From positions 1 through 41,482 of the forward strand of contig JBMNNN010000002.1 in the NCBI GenBank assembly GCA_050942555.1: a stretch of 41,482 nucleotides of DNA. Direction: 5' to 3'. How positions within the stretch are numbered: the stretch's first letter is position 1; every line of letters starts with the position of its first letter. This document shows, in pieces, positions 16,696 through 24,414 of this stretch. The translations under genes were made by a program, and so were the position numbers. This stretch comes from JAAYXU01 sp050942555. Its GTDB lineage: Bacteria > Bacillota > Clostridia > Christensenellales > UMGS416. Below the pieces are notes generated by a model that saw nothing but the letters and a program-made list of their open reading frames with translations, made no database searches and was not told the DNA's origin.

Positions 16696-17298
16696 TTATT
16701 TTTCCGGGGGCTTCAGCTTCTTTTCGGTACCGGAGAGGAGCCGCCTGATATTGCTTCGGTGCAGTATGAGCACCAGTATGCTGACTCCCAGCGCGAACCA
16801 TCCGAAGTGCGCAGGTCCGGAGACGAGAAACGCGCCGATAGGGTAGAGGATGAATATGATGATCGTCCCAAGAGAAACGATGCGGCTTGCAAACATGATC
16901 GCGAAGTCTATCGCGAGCGCGGCGAGCGTGAGCAGAGGATGGAGAACCAGCAGCACGCCGCCCGACGAGGCTACGCACTTGCCGCCCCGGAAGCGCTCGA
17001 ATACCGGAAAGGCGTGCCCGAGCAGCACCGCGCCTCCCGCTACGTATGCGCCCGTATATCCGGCCCACAAAAGGCCGGCGAGCGTGGGCAGGGCGCCCTT
17101 TGCCATGTCGATGAGCAGCGTGATCACGCCCCACTTGATGCCCATCACGCGCAGCATGTTCGTGGATCCGGCGTTGCCGCTTCCCTTTTCCCGGATATCG
17201 AATCCTCCGGCTTTCCGGCTGATGAACACCGCAACCGATACGCTCCCCATAAGATAGGAGGCGACGGCAAGTATGACATAACGGACGATCGGATGCAT
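16696..17298 (-). CDS. plsY: Acyl-phosphate glycerol-3-phosphate acyltransferase PlsY
   Basis: Integral membrane enzyme that transfers an acyl group from acyl-phosphate to glycerol-3-phosphate, the first step of phospholipid synthesis. The 200-residue protein has about five to seven hydrophobic segments and the three conserved cytoplasmic motifs: GSGNAGSTN at 39-47, GHAFPVF followed by FRGGKCVASSGG at 103-114, and a C-terminal HRSNIRRLL. Position 108 is Cys where the family normally has Gly (GGKGVAT), inside the phosphate-binding loop. The start is 1 nt after the der stop, so the two are co-transcribed. A Lys/Pro-rich tail follows the last helix. Confidence 0.94.
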   Translation of the reverse strand: MHPIVRYVILAVASYLMGSVSVAVFISRKAGGFDIREKGSGNAGSTNMLRVMGIKWGVITLLIDMAKGALPTLAGLLWAGYTGAYVAGGAVLLGHAFPVFERFRGGKCVASSGGVLLVLHPLLTLAALAIDFAIMFASRIVSLGTIIIFILYPIGAFLVSGPAHFGWFALGVSILVLILHRSNIRRLLSGTEKKLKPPEK

Positions 17299-17299
17299 A

Positions 17300-18619
17300 T
17301 TATCTATCCTCTCCCCGGCTCCGGCAGCTCATGCGGATAGGTGTTCCGGTAAAATCGAATGTTTTTCTCAGATAGTTTTCGAGATACCGTATATACGAAA
17401 CAGGCATAAGCTCCGGATGGTTGACGAAAAGAACGAACGTCGGAGGTGCGACGTCAACCTGTGTCGCGTAGTAGATGCGAAGTCTCCGCCCCTTATCGGA
17501 GGGCGGCTCCACCGCCGCGGTCGCGTCTCCTATTACGTCGTTGAGCACGCCGGTCGGCACGCGGAATCTGGCCTTTCCATATACATCACAGATAAGCGGC
17601 AGCAGCCGATGGTGTCGCTGTCCGGTTTTACAGGATATAAAGAGGACAGGGGCCCATGTCATAAAGGACAGCGCCGTATATACCCTGCGGGTGAATTCCG
17701 ACGTCGTATGCTCGTCCTTCTCGATGAGATCCCATTTGTTAATGACGATCACGACGGGCTTCCCCTGGTTCGCGATATACCCGGCGATCTTTGCGTCCTG
17801 ATCGGTCACGCCTTCGGTGGCGTCGATCATCAGCAACACTACATCAGCGCGGCGCACCGCGGTCAGTGCGCGAATCACCGAGTAGCGCTCCAGCGAATCG
17901 TCCTCTACGCGGCTTTTCCGGCGCATACCGGCAGTGTCGATGATGACATAGTCCCGTCCGTCGCGCGTAAAGGCGGTATCGACGGCGTCGCGGGTCGTGC
18001 CGGGTATATCGCTGACGATCACGCGTTCTTCGCGCAGCAGCAGGTTGACGAGCGAGGACTTTCCGACGTTGGGCTTGCCTGTGACCGCGAAGCGCAGCGC
18101 CTCGTTCTGCTCTCTCGCTTCCTTCCTGGGCAGAAGCGCGACGAGCGCGTCCAGCATCTCCCCAAGACCCGTACCCTGCGCTGAAGAGACCGGATAGGGA
18201 TCGCCCATGCCCAGCTCATAGAATTCGTAGATTCCTTCATCCCGGAGCGGCGTATCCACCTTGTTGACGACGAGCAGCACGGGTTTGGCGCAGCACCGCA
18301 GGTAGTCGGCTACATCCCGGTCGTCGGAGACCAGTCCGGTTTTTCCGTCGACGAGAAAGAGGATCACGTCGGCCGATGCGGCGGCCAGATCCACCTGTCT
18401 GCGCATGTGCGAGAGCATCGTTTCCTCGCTGCTTACGTCCAACCCGCCCGTGTCGATCAGCGTGAACGTGTGATCGAGCCAGTGCGCGTCGGCATAGATC
18501 CGGTCGCGGGTCACGCCGGGGGTGTTTTCGACGATGGCGATTCTCTTTCCGACTAGCCTGTTAAACAGTGTGGACTTGCCCACATTGGGGCGGCCCACGA
18601 TAGCCACGAGCGGCTTCAT
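17300..18619 (-). CDS. der: Ribosome-associated double GTPase Der (EngA)
   Basis: Essential GTPase for 50S subunit assembly. Two GTPase domains are visible, with G1 motifs GRPNVGKS (residues 9-16) and GKPNVGKS (181-188) and NKVD at 119-122. A C-terminal KH-like domain ends in FTGTPIRMSCRSRGE. The 439-residue length is standard. The start at 18619 begins directly with the first G domain; a frame that is open to 18781 overlaps the DUF512 gene and is not supported. The ribosome binding site is weak (GAGAGTGATGAA), and the gene lies 4 nt after DUF512, which suggests coupling. Confidence 0.96.
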   Translation of the reverse strand: MKPLVAIVGRPNVGKSTLFNRLVGKRIAIVENTPGVTRDRIYADAHWLDHTFTLIDTGGLDVSSEETMLSHMRRQVDLAAASADVILFLVDGKTGLVSDDRDVADYLRCCAKPVLLVVNKVDTPLRDEGIYEFYELGMGDPYPVSSAQGTGLGEMLDALVALLPRKEAREQNEALRFAVTGKPNVGKSSLVNLLLREERVIVSDIPGTTRDAVDTAFTRDGRDYVIIDTAGMRRKSRVEDDSLERYSVIRALTAVRRADVVLLMIDATEGVTDQDAKIAGYIANQGKPVVIVINKWDLIEKDEHTTSEFTRRVYTALSFMTWAPVLFISCKTGQRHHRLLPLICDVYGKARFRVPTGVLNDVIGDATAAVEPPSDKGRRLRIYYATQVDVAPPTFVLFVNHPELMPVSYIRYLENYLRKTFDFTGTPIRMSCRSRGEDR

Positions 18620-18623
18620 TTCA

Positions 18624-19943
18624 TCACTCTCTTTCGTATTCACCAACGAGAAGCCCAACAAACGTATAACCGTCCTCGCACGCGGGCACGACCGGCGCGC
18701 CCAGCTCCCGCTCCAGCCAGTCAGAGCTCGTGCCGTCCAGAAACAGCGCATCTCCCTCCCGAAGCGAGGAAGCGGGAACAAAGAGTACGTCGCCCAGATC
18801 GGTATCCCTGAGCGAATCCGCGATATCGGCTCCCGCCAGCAGTCCGGCCACCGTTACCGACGGCCCAAAGAAACGGTTCTCTATCGCCTGTACGCGGACA
18901 GACAGCCCCTGTGTGCGCTCTTCCAGCATGGCGCACAGGGAGGCGATCGTCGGGGCTGCGGACACGCCCGAGGCCACCGTGACGCGCCGCGGCGCGATAT
19001 GGCCGGGGACGCCGCTCAGGGCTTCCTCGAAGCCGGTTATAAACTCGTCCATCATCCCTACGCCGTTGCTCATCTGGTGGGCAGGACTTGCGCCCCGGTA
19101 TCTGGGCCAGGGGAGACCGGCCCTCTGGTAAAGCTCGTCGGAGGCGTAGGCGAAGCGCTCTCCGGTCTCGCGCAGGCAGCGATCTGCCAGAGCTTCGACC
19201 TGCGCGACAGCCCTTTGCGCATCCGCAGCGCCTACGGGCGTGAGCGCAGGGAGCCCGTCCCGGTGCCGCGTCAGTCCTAGCGGTACGACGGCGACCGACC
19301 GGGCGGCAGGATAGAGCGCTCTCAGGTCCGCCAGGGTCCGGTTAAGCGCCGCCCCGTCGTTGATGCCGGGGCAGAGAACCACCTGACAGTGAAAGACGAT
19401 CCCGCCGCGTGCGAGCGCGCGAAGCTGATCCATGATACGCGCAGCTGCCGGATTGCCCATCATCGCGGCGCGAAGCGCACCGTCGGTAGCATGAACCGAT
19501 ATAAAGAGCGGCGAAACGCGCCGCGATACGATCCGCGCAAGTTCCTGGTCCGAGAGATTGGTCAGCGTGACATAGTTCCCGAAAAGCATACTGTAGCGCC
19601 AGTCGTCGTCCTTTACGTACAGCGTGGAGCGCAGTCCGCGCGGCAGTTGATCGATGAAACAGAACATGCACCGATTGGCGCACTGCCGCTCGGTCGGGTA
19701 GAGTTCGGCGTCCAGCGTAAGCCCCAGCGGCTGGCCCACTTCCTTTTCGATGATGGTCATCCGTTCGTGTCTGCCCCGGCGCGTCCGGAGCGTGACGCGC
19801 TCACCGTCGGTCAGGTACCTGTAATCGATGAAATCTGTCACCGGCTGTCCATCAATGTCAAGAAGACGGTCGCCCGTCCTGATTCCCGCGCGGCAGGCGG
19901 GGCTTCCCGGCTCCACGCCCGCTATGGGTATATCCACGGGCAT
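18624..19943 (-). CDS. DUF512 radical SAM protein with N-terminal PDZ-like domain
   Basis: Conserved clostridial protein of unknown function. An N-terminal PDZ-like domain (about 1-65, with EPGSPACRAGIRTGDRL) precedes a radical SAM core with C88, C92 and C95 in CANRCMFC, and then the DUF512 domain (about 200-405). The 439-residue length is normal. The start at 19943 has GGAGG just upstream. It heads the leftward unit with der, plsY and spoIVA, and a near-consensus promoter lies upstream. DUF512 next to der is a recurrent arrangement in Clostridia, but the substrate of the radical SAM centre is not known. Confidence 0.92.
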   Translation of the reverse strand: MPVDIPIAGVEPGSPACRAGIRTGDRLLDIDGQPVTDFIDYRYLTDGERVTLRTRRGRHERMTIIEKEVGQPLGLTLDAELYPTERQCANRCMFCFIDQLPRGLRSTLYVKDDDWRYSMLFGNYVTLTNLSDQELARIVSRRVSPLFISVHATDGALRAAMMGNPAAARIMDQLRALARGGIVFHCQVVLCPGINDGAALNRTLADLRALYPAARSVAVVPLGLTRHRDGLPALTPVGAADAQRAVAQVEALADRCLRETGERFAYASDELYQRAGLPWPRYRGASPAHQMSNGVGMMDEFITGFEEALSGVPGHIAPRRVTVASGVSAAPTIASLCAMLEERTQGLSVRVQAIENRFFGPSVTVAGLLAGADIADSLRDTDLGDVLFVPASSLREGDALFLDGTSSDWLERELGAPVVPACEDGYTFVGLLVGEYERE

Positions 19944-19966
19944 TCCTCCGTTTTCGTTTGGTAACT

Positions 19967-19995
19967 ATTATCAGCTATCGAGCCGGTAAAGTCAA
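19967..19995 (-). promoter_or_regulatory. SigA promoter of the DUF512-der-plsY unit
   Basis: On the minus strand TTGACT (19995-19990), 17-nt spacer, GATAAT (19972-19967): one mismatch from consensus in each box. It is 23 nt upstream of the DUF512 start codon. Confidence 0.75.
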
Positions 19996-20274
19996 GAAGG
20001 ACATATGAAAAGTAAATCGTTATACATTCAAATGATTTTTCTGGTAATTGCCTGGACTTTCCGCAATGGGTCTCCATTATAAACATGTTAATCGTTACAC
20101 GTATTGGTGCTAATACGCTCGCATAAACCTATCGCGGGTTATGGACTGAAGTATCAAAAATATCTTGTTTCCGCTTAAATCTGTAATCCAGCTTACGCTT
20201 CCACCGGGTACTGGCGCATGTTTCACGGCGGGCGGGCGAAAGATAGAATATCATACCGATCGGAACGTGATGGA
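19996..20274. other. Intergenic region between divergent DUF512 and DNA ligase genes
   Basis: AT-richer than its surroundings. Apart from the leftward promoter at its left edge I see no gene, terminator or riboswitch. No convincing SigA or SigG promoter for the ligase gene was found, although that gene must start from here. The ligase ribosome binding site is also weak (GGAACGTGATGGA). Confidence 0.5.
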
Positions 20275-21195
20275 ATGACGCATGCGGATTGGCCGGTCCG
20301 ACCGATGGAGCCGGTTTCATCAGAAAGTGTGATCGACGAGGACGATACGCTCTACCAGGTGAAATGGGACGGCGTCCGTGTGCTGGCCTACATAGAAGAG
20401 AGCGGAGTGCGCCTTTTTAACCGGAACCTCCGCGAGAGAACCAGGCAATACCCGGAGCTTGTGGAACAGCTTTCGGCGCTGGATGGCGATACGGTGCTGG
20501 ACGGGGAGATCATCGCGCTCAACGAATACGGGAAGCCCGACTTCCCGCGGGTCCTCGAAAGGGATCTGGCGCGCGCCGTCCAGCCGGGCAGCCAATTTAT
20601 CGCCAGCCGCCCGGTTTATTATATGGTTTTTGACGTGCTGTGGTATCGCGGCGAGAACCTTTGCGATCGACCGCTGACCGAAAGGCTCGGGGTGTTGGAC
20701 AGTCTCGGTTTTGACGAGGGGTCGCTGATTCACCGGGTGGAAAGCGTCCCGGGAGCCGGGACGGCGCTTTTCGCCGCGGTGAAGAGCGAGGAGCTCGAGG
20801 GGATCGTGAGCAAGAAAAAAGACAGTCCCTACCGTATCGGGAAGAAATCCGAGCTGTGGCGCAAGGTCAAGTGTTTCCGACATATAACGGCGCTCGTAGG
20901 CGGATACCGGACGCAGGACGACCGTATCCGCTCTCTGCTTCTCGGAATTCCCCGGGAAGAAGGGTTGTTGTGCGTGGGGGCCGCTTCGACGGGAATCAGC
21001 GGCCGACAGTGGGAGTCGCTGCGCGTCTTGCTGCCAAAGATTAACGCGCCGTGTCCGTTCGTGAACCCACCGATGATGGACGGCGTCCGGTGGGTTCAGC
21101 CAGTTTTGCCGGTGCGCGTACGGTTTCTCGAGTATACGTCCAGAGGAAACATGCGCGCGCCGGTCATTACGGGATTTCCGGAGGGGATTCCATGA
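20275..21195 (+). CDS. ligD: ATP-dependent DNA ligase (LigD ligase module, stand-alone)
   Basis: Ligase of bacterial non-homologous end joining. The 306-residue protein holds only the nucleotidyltransferase and OB-fold modules. The adenylated lysine is K30 in KWDG (motif I). Motif III (FDVLW), motif IV (EGIVSKKKDSPY) and motif V (LWRKVKC) follow in order. The C-terminal OB fold ends near GFPEGIP. No polymerase or phosphoesterase domain is fused. The ATG at 20275 is chosen because the family segment RPMEPV lies just inside; longer frames to 20218 are possible. The stop overlaps the next start (ATGA), tying it to the primase-polymerase gene. ku lies opposite. Confidence 0.92.
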   Translation: MTHADWPVRPMEPVSSESVIDEDDTLYQVKWDGVRVLAYIEESGVRLFNRNLRERTRQYPELVEQLSALDGDTVLDGEIIALNEYGKPDFPRVLERDLARAVQPGSQFIASRPVYYMVFDVLWYRGENLCDRPLTERLGVLDSLGFDEGSLIHRVESVPGAGTALFAAVKSEELEGIVSKKKDSPYRIGKKSELWRKVKCFRHITALVGGYRTQDDRIRSLLLGIPREEGLLCVGAASTGISGRQWESLRVLLPKINAPCPFVNPPMMDGVRWVQPVLPVRVRFLEYTSRGNMRAPVITGFPEGIP

Positions 21196-22070
21196 AGGAG
21201 CGGTCCGTATACGAAATCGAAGGGAAGGCCGTTACGTTTGGCAACCTCGATAAAATCTTTTTTCCGCAGATCAACGCGGCCAAGTCCGAGCTTATCGATT
21301 ATTATCTTAATATGGCCCCGTATATACTGCCGTATCTGCGGGGAAGGCCGTTTTCGATGCTGCACTATCCCGACGGTGTGGAGGGCAAATCCTTTTACCA
21401 GAAGCAGCGTCCCGACGACGCCCCCGAATGGCTTGCGGGCGTGCGTCTTCCCTCGGGAGAAAAGACAATCGACTGGTGCATCGTAAACGATCTTCCGAGC
21501 CTTCTTTATATGGTCAACCGCTCGTGCATCGAAACCCACGCGTGGTTTTCGCGCCTTCCCGATCTGGAGCGGCCCGATATCGCGGTATTTGATTTGGATC
21601 CCTCGGGCAGCGCCGGGTATGCCCAGGCGGTGTCGGCGGCGCTGCTCGTAAAGGAAGCGCTGGACGCCTGCGGGCTTTCGGGATTCCCGAAGCTGTCGGG
21701 GAAGTCGGGTATCCATGTCGTCGTTCCCATCGCGCCCGTACCCTTTGAAAGGGCGCGCAGTTTTCTGATGACGGTATGTAAGGGCATCGAGCGGATCGCG
21801 CCGGAGCGATACACGACGCAGCGCTCGATCGCCAAAAGAGGAGATCGGGTGTATCTGGATGCTGTGCAGAATGGCCGGGGAAAGACGCTGCCCTCTCCCT
21901 ACAGCGTGCGGGCGACACCCCAGGCGACGGTATCCGCACCTGTCACATGGGAGGAGCTGCGAGCGGGAGTGGGCCCGCTGGCGTTCACGATGCGCACGAT
22001 GCGGGCGCGCGTCGATTCGGCGGGCGATCTCTTCGCGCCGGTCTACACGCTCAGGCAGCCGCTGCCCTGA
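21192..22070 (+). CDS. LigD-type primase-polymerase (NHEJ polymerase domain)
   Basis: Archaeo-eukaryotic-primase-like polymerase that fills gaps, often with ribonucleotides, at broken DNA ends. The 292-residue protein has catalytic Asp residues D134 and D136 in FDLDPS, the nucleotide-binding SGKSGIHV at 170-176 and a third Asp, D223, in DRVYLDAVQN. The ATG at 21192 overlaps the ligase stop by 4 nt and has GAGGGG upstream. Together the two genes split what is a single LigD chain in many bacteria. No phosphoesterase module was seen in either. It ends 3 nt from the convergent ku stop. Confidence 0.93.
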   Translation: MKERSVYEIEGKAVTFGNLDKIFFPQINAAKSELIDYYLNMAPYILPYLRGRPFSMLHYPDGVEGKSFYQKQRPDDAPEWLAGVRLPSGEKTIDWCIVNDLPSLLYMVNRSCIETHAWFSRLPDLERPDIAVFDLDPSGSAGYAQAVSAALLVKEALDACGLSGFPKLSGKSGIHVVVPIAPVPFERARSFLMTVCKGIERIAPERYTTQRSIAKRGDRVYLDAVQNGRGKTLPSPYSVRATPQATVSAPVTWEELRAGVGPLAFTMRTMRARVDSAGDLFAPVYTLRQPLP

Positions 22071-22073
22071 CGG

Positions 22074-22886
22074 TTACCGGGCTGCGGCCTGGTCGGTTTC
22101 CCGGTTTTGAGTGGCTTCGACGCTCTGGCGGAGCCGCTCCATGAGATCCACTACATTTCCGGCCGCCTGTATATCAGGCTGCTCAGCCAGCACGACCTGC
22201 TGTCCCTCGACCTTTGCGCGGATGAGGCGCAGCAGTTCCTCCCGGTAGGCGTCGTGGTATTTCCCGGGGTCAAACCGGCCGGTCAGGTTTTCCACAAGCC
22301 GTACGGCCATATCCATTTCCTCGGGACGCACCTCTACCCTTTGTGCGAGTTCCGCGATGCCCAGCTCGCCGGTATCGCGTATTTCGTCGGGGAAGAACAT
22401 CATCGACAGCGATATCGTATCGCAGATTAGCCGGATGAGGCACAGATGCTCCTTCTCCCGCAGCGTGACCTTCGCGACGGCGGCCTTGCCGGTCGCGCCC
22501 ATCGCGTCGCGCAGTATGAGATACGGCTTCTCCCCACCTTTTTCGGGCCAGAGATAGTAGGTCTTGTGAAAGAATATCGGGTCTACCTCTTTTACATCGA
22601 TGAAGTCCACGATATCGATATACTTTGCGCTCTTGACGGGAAGCGCGTCGAGCTCTTCCTCGGTGATCAGCACGAAACGGCCCGGTTCGTATTCATAGCC
22701 ACGGATGATGTCTTCATAGGGGACCTGCACGTTGCACTTGGAGCAGTAGCGTTTCTGGTTGATCGGCGTGTTGCAGGACTTGTGAAGCTGCCGGAATGAT
22801 ATGTTTTCACGGTGGGTTGCCGCACCCATTTTGACGGGCACGTTCAGCAGCCCGAAGCTGATTGCCCCTTTCCAAACAGTCTGCAT
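22074..22886 (-). CDS. ku: Ku protein
   Basis: Homodimeric DNA-end-binding protein that threads onto broken ends and recruits LigD. The 270-residue length and N-terminus WKGAISFGLLNVPVKM are typical. The region KRYCSKCN-VPYEDIIRGYEYE matches the bacterial Ku core. An extra upstream Cys (HKSCN) gives a CxnCxxC arrangement that might bind metal. The C-terminal tail (about 235-270) is polar and is the usual LigD-contact region. The start has AAGGAGGG at good spacing. It is convergent with the primase-polymerase gene, so the NHEJ set is not one operon. In Bacillus ku and ligD are expressed in the forespore under SigG; I found no clear SigG promoter here. Confidence 0.95.
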   Translation of the reverse strand: MQTVWKGAISFGLLNVPVKMGAATHRENISFRQLHKSCNTPINQKRYCSKCNVQVPYEDIIRGYEYEPGRFVLITEEELDALPVKSAKYIDIVDFIDVKEVDPIFFHKTYYLWPEKGGEKPYLILRDAMGATGKAAVAKVTLREKEHLCLIRLICDTISLSMMFFPDEIRDTGELGIAELAQRVEVRPEEMDMAVRLVENLTGRFDPGKYHDAYREELLRLIRAKVEGQQVVLAEQPDIQAAGNVVDLMERLRQSVEATQNRETDQAAAR

Positions 22887-22971
22887 GATGACCCTCCTTC
22901 TCTGCGATATAGATATATAGGCTTTTGTATTCTGCCCCGGGCCGGGGAGAATATGATGCCTGGAACTTCCA

Positions 22972-23001
22972 GAATGAACGGCCTATGACATGCCCAAAAT
23001 A
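22972..23001 (+). promoter_or_regulatory. Candidate SigG (forespore) promoter of tlp
   Basis: GAATG (22972-22976) fits the SigG -35 consensus GHATR. After exactly 18 nt, CAAAATA (22995-23001) matches the -10 consensus CATWMTA at six of seven positions. It is 30 nt upstream of the tlp start codon. tlp is a SigG gene in Bacillus. Confidence 0.5.
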
Positions 23002-23031
23002 AAGAAAACGAACGGAAAAGGAGACACGCCC

Positions 23032-23268
23032 ATGAAAAGAAATCCCGACGACCGCAGTGACAACGTGGAGCGGATACAGCACAACATCGACATGACCATC
23101 CGGAATATGCAGCTTGCGGACGAAATGATCGAAACGACTTCCGACGAAAAGATGAAGCAGGCGCTCATCGACAAGAACAGGAGAAGACGGCAGGCGCTCG
23201 AAGGCATGCGGCAGGAAATCCGGCAAGAGGCCGAGTACAGAATGCAGCAGGATCAGCAGCAGCAGTAG
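23032..23268 (+). CDS. tlp: Small acid-soluble spore protein Tlp
   Basis: 78-residue, highly charged spore-core protein of the thioredoxin-like protein (Tlp) family. The diagnostic NPDDRSDNVE is at residues 4-13, followed by an amphipathic helical region with IRNMQLADEMIE and KNRRRRQALEGMRQEI, matching Bacillus Tlp over its whole length. The tail is a short Gln run. The ATG at 23032 is chosen because AAGGAGA lies 8 nt upstream and the family motif starts at once; an earlier in-frame ATG at 22990 overlaps the promoter. The role in the spore is not well defined. Its presence supports sporulation in the host. Confidence 0.88.
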   Translation: MKRNPDDRSDNVERIQHNIDMTIRNMQLADEMIETTSDEKMKQALIDKNRRRRQALEGMRQEIRQEAEYRMQQDQQQQ

Positions 23269-23363
23269 CGAAATTCCGCTTCGGATCGCATGATACATAC
23301 ATGATACCACGGGCACACATGGGTTGCCGCGCGCATATGGATGAATTGAAAGGAGGGCTTCAC

Positions 23364-23546
23364 ATGAGTCCTGTGGTCATGAATCCCGAAGCGGCCAACG
23401 TTGCGCGCGCTGCGGTTCAGGGGAGCCGCCCCGACAGCGGGTGCCGGTGCTGCCTGATCATCAATATTATATTTCCGGACGACGTAACGATTAAGCAGGA
23501 GTGCGACAACGACATTCCGCTGTGTCCCCCGCAGCCGGCGAAATGA
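23364..23546 (+). CDS. Small Cys-rich protein, unknown function
   Basis: A 60-residue protein that I do not recognise. A good AAGGAGGG (23350-23357) lies 6 nt before the ATG, and a terminator follows about 45 nt after the stop, both of which support a real gene. The sequence has an Ala/Val-rich N-terminus, then GCRCC (three Cys within four residues), a hydrophobic stretch LIINIIF, an acidic patch and two further Cys, ending PLCPPQPAK. It sits 95 nt after tlp and may share its forespore expression, which would fit a small disulfide-linked spore protein, but that is inference. Confidence 0.65.
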   Translation: MSPVVMNPEAANVARAAVQGSRPDSGCRCCLIINIIFPDDVTIKQECDNDIPLCPPQPAK

Positions 23547-23592
23547 TGGCATTCCCGGCAGATAATCGATCCGATATCTGATACGGGGAGTC

Positions 23593-23618
23593 AAAGCCGG
23601 GTATGCGCCCGGCTTTTT
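23593..23618 (+). terminator. Intrinsic terminator after the tlp region
   Basis: Stem AAAGCCGGG / CCCGGCTTT with loop TATGCG, continuing into TTTTT. It lies 46 nt after the small Cys-rich gene and insulates the rimP operon. Confidence 0.9.
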
Positions 23619-23811
23619 CTACACGCGGGCATGCGCACTTGCGTGTATAAACCAAATACGAAGTGCGTATCCGGGAAACGTTCCGGAATGGTTCAAACCT
23701 TGCTGCGCCCCTGGCCCGCTGAATACTTCCGAATTCATCCGCTGCATAGCCTTCCTGTGGGTAAATACCCGGAAAAACAAGCGGATCGCGCGATATAATC
23801 AAATATAAGGA
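23619..23811. other. Structured intergenic stretch without genes
   Basis: Contains three small inverted repeats in a row: TACACGC (23620-23626) with GCGTGTA (23641-23647), then ATACG...CGTAT near 23656-23670, then TCCGG...CCGGA near 23670-23690. No ribosome binding site plus open frame and no known riboswitch pattern were seen. Confidence 0.4.
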
Positions 23812-23840
23812 TTGAAAACCTGAAAAAAATGTGGTATACT
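23812..23840 (+). promoter_or_regulatory. Strong SigA promoter of the rimP-nusA-infB operon
   Basis: TTGAAA (23812-23817), 17-nt spacer, TATACT (23835-23840) with an extended -10 TGG just before it. It is 95 nt upstream of the chosen rimP start, leaving room for a leader. Confidence 0.82.
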
Positions 23841-23863
23841 GTTTTTGCTGATTCACGGAGATC

Positions 23864-23887
23864 AAAGAGTGGGATAGCCCGCTCTTT
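23864..23887 (+). promoter_or_regulatory. Leader hairpin of the rimP operon
   Basis: AAAGAGTGGG (23864-23873), loop ATAG, CCCGCTCTTT (23878-23887): a 10-bp stem with one G-T pair, followed by AATATTGTTGTC. It begins about 20 nt after the likely transcription start. The weak T content after the stem suggests a pausing or partial-termination element rather than a full terminator; NusA encoded downstream could act on it. Confidence 0.55.
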
Positions 23888-23934
23888 AATATTGTTGTCT
23901 ATGAGTGAGAATAATAGGTTTTGAGGTGAACCGC

Positions 23935-24414
23935 TTGCACCAAACGGTAGCCCGCCGGGCTATGGAAATCGCTGTCCCTGTTCTTGCGTCAATGGGTTAT
24001 GAACTGGTCGATGTTGAGTTTAAGAAGAGAGGAACGGAGTGGTTCCTCACATTTTTTATTGACAAGGAAAACGGAATCACGCTGGATGACTGCGAATCCG
24101 TAAGCTACGCGCTGGACAGCAAACTGGACGCGGATCCCGCCATCAGCGGGAAGCATGAACATCTGGTCATTTCTTCGCCTGGCCTGGACAGGCCGCTCAG
24201 GACTGATCGGGATTTCGAGCGCAAGGTCGGCTCGCAGCTGGATATCAGGCTGCGCGAGTCGGTCGAGGGCAGGAAAGCATTCACGGGGACGCTTCTCTCC
24301 TTCGAGGACGGCGTGCTCCGGTTCAGCGTCGGGAAGAAAATATATGCAATTGACAGAGACAATATCGCACTGACAAGGCTGCATCTGAACATGAACCTGG
24401 AGGGTGGAAAATGA
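23935..24414 (+). CDS. rimP: Ribosome maturation factor RimP
   Basis: Acts in assembly of the 30S subunit. About 159 residues, with the family segments MGYELVDVEFKKRG, LTFFIDKENGITLDDCE, SPGLDRPL and an SH3-like C-terminal domain (FTGTLLSFEDGVLRF). The start is uncertain: TTG 23935 has GAGGTGA 5 nt upstream and gives the usual length, while GTG codons at 23905 and 23926 are in frame but poorly served. It is first in the operon and overlaps nusA by 4 nt (ATGA). Confidence 0.92.
   Translation: MHQTVARRAMEIAVPVLASMGYELVDVEFKKRGTEWFLTFFIDKENGITLDDCESVSYALDSKLDADPAISGKHEHLVISSPGLDRPLRTDRDFERKVGSQLDIRLRESVEGRKAFTGTLLSFEDGVLRFSVGKKIYAIDRDNIALTRLHLNMNLEGGK

Noticed and set aside
19996..20274. SigG promoter for the ligase gene
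   Set aside because: Several GHATR-like words occur but none has a CATWMTA-like box at the required 18-nt distance.
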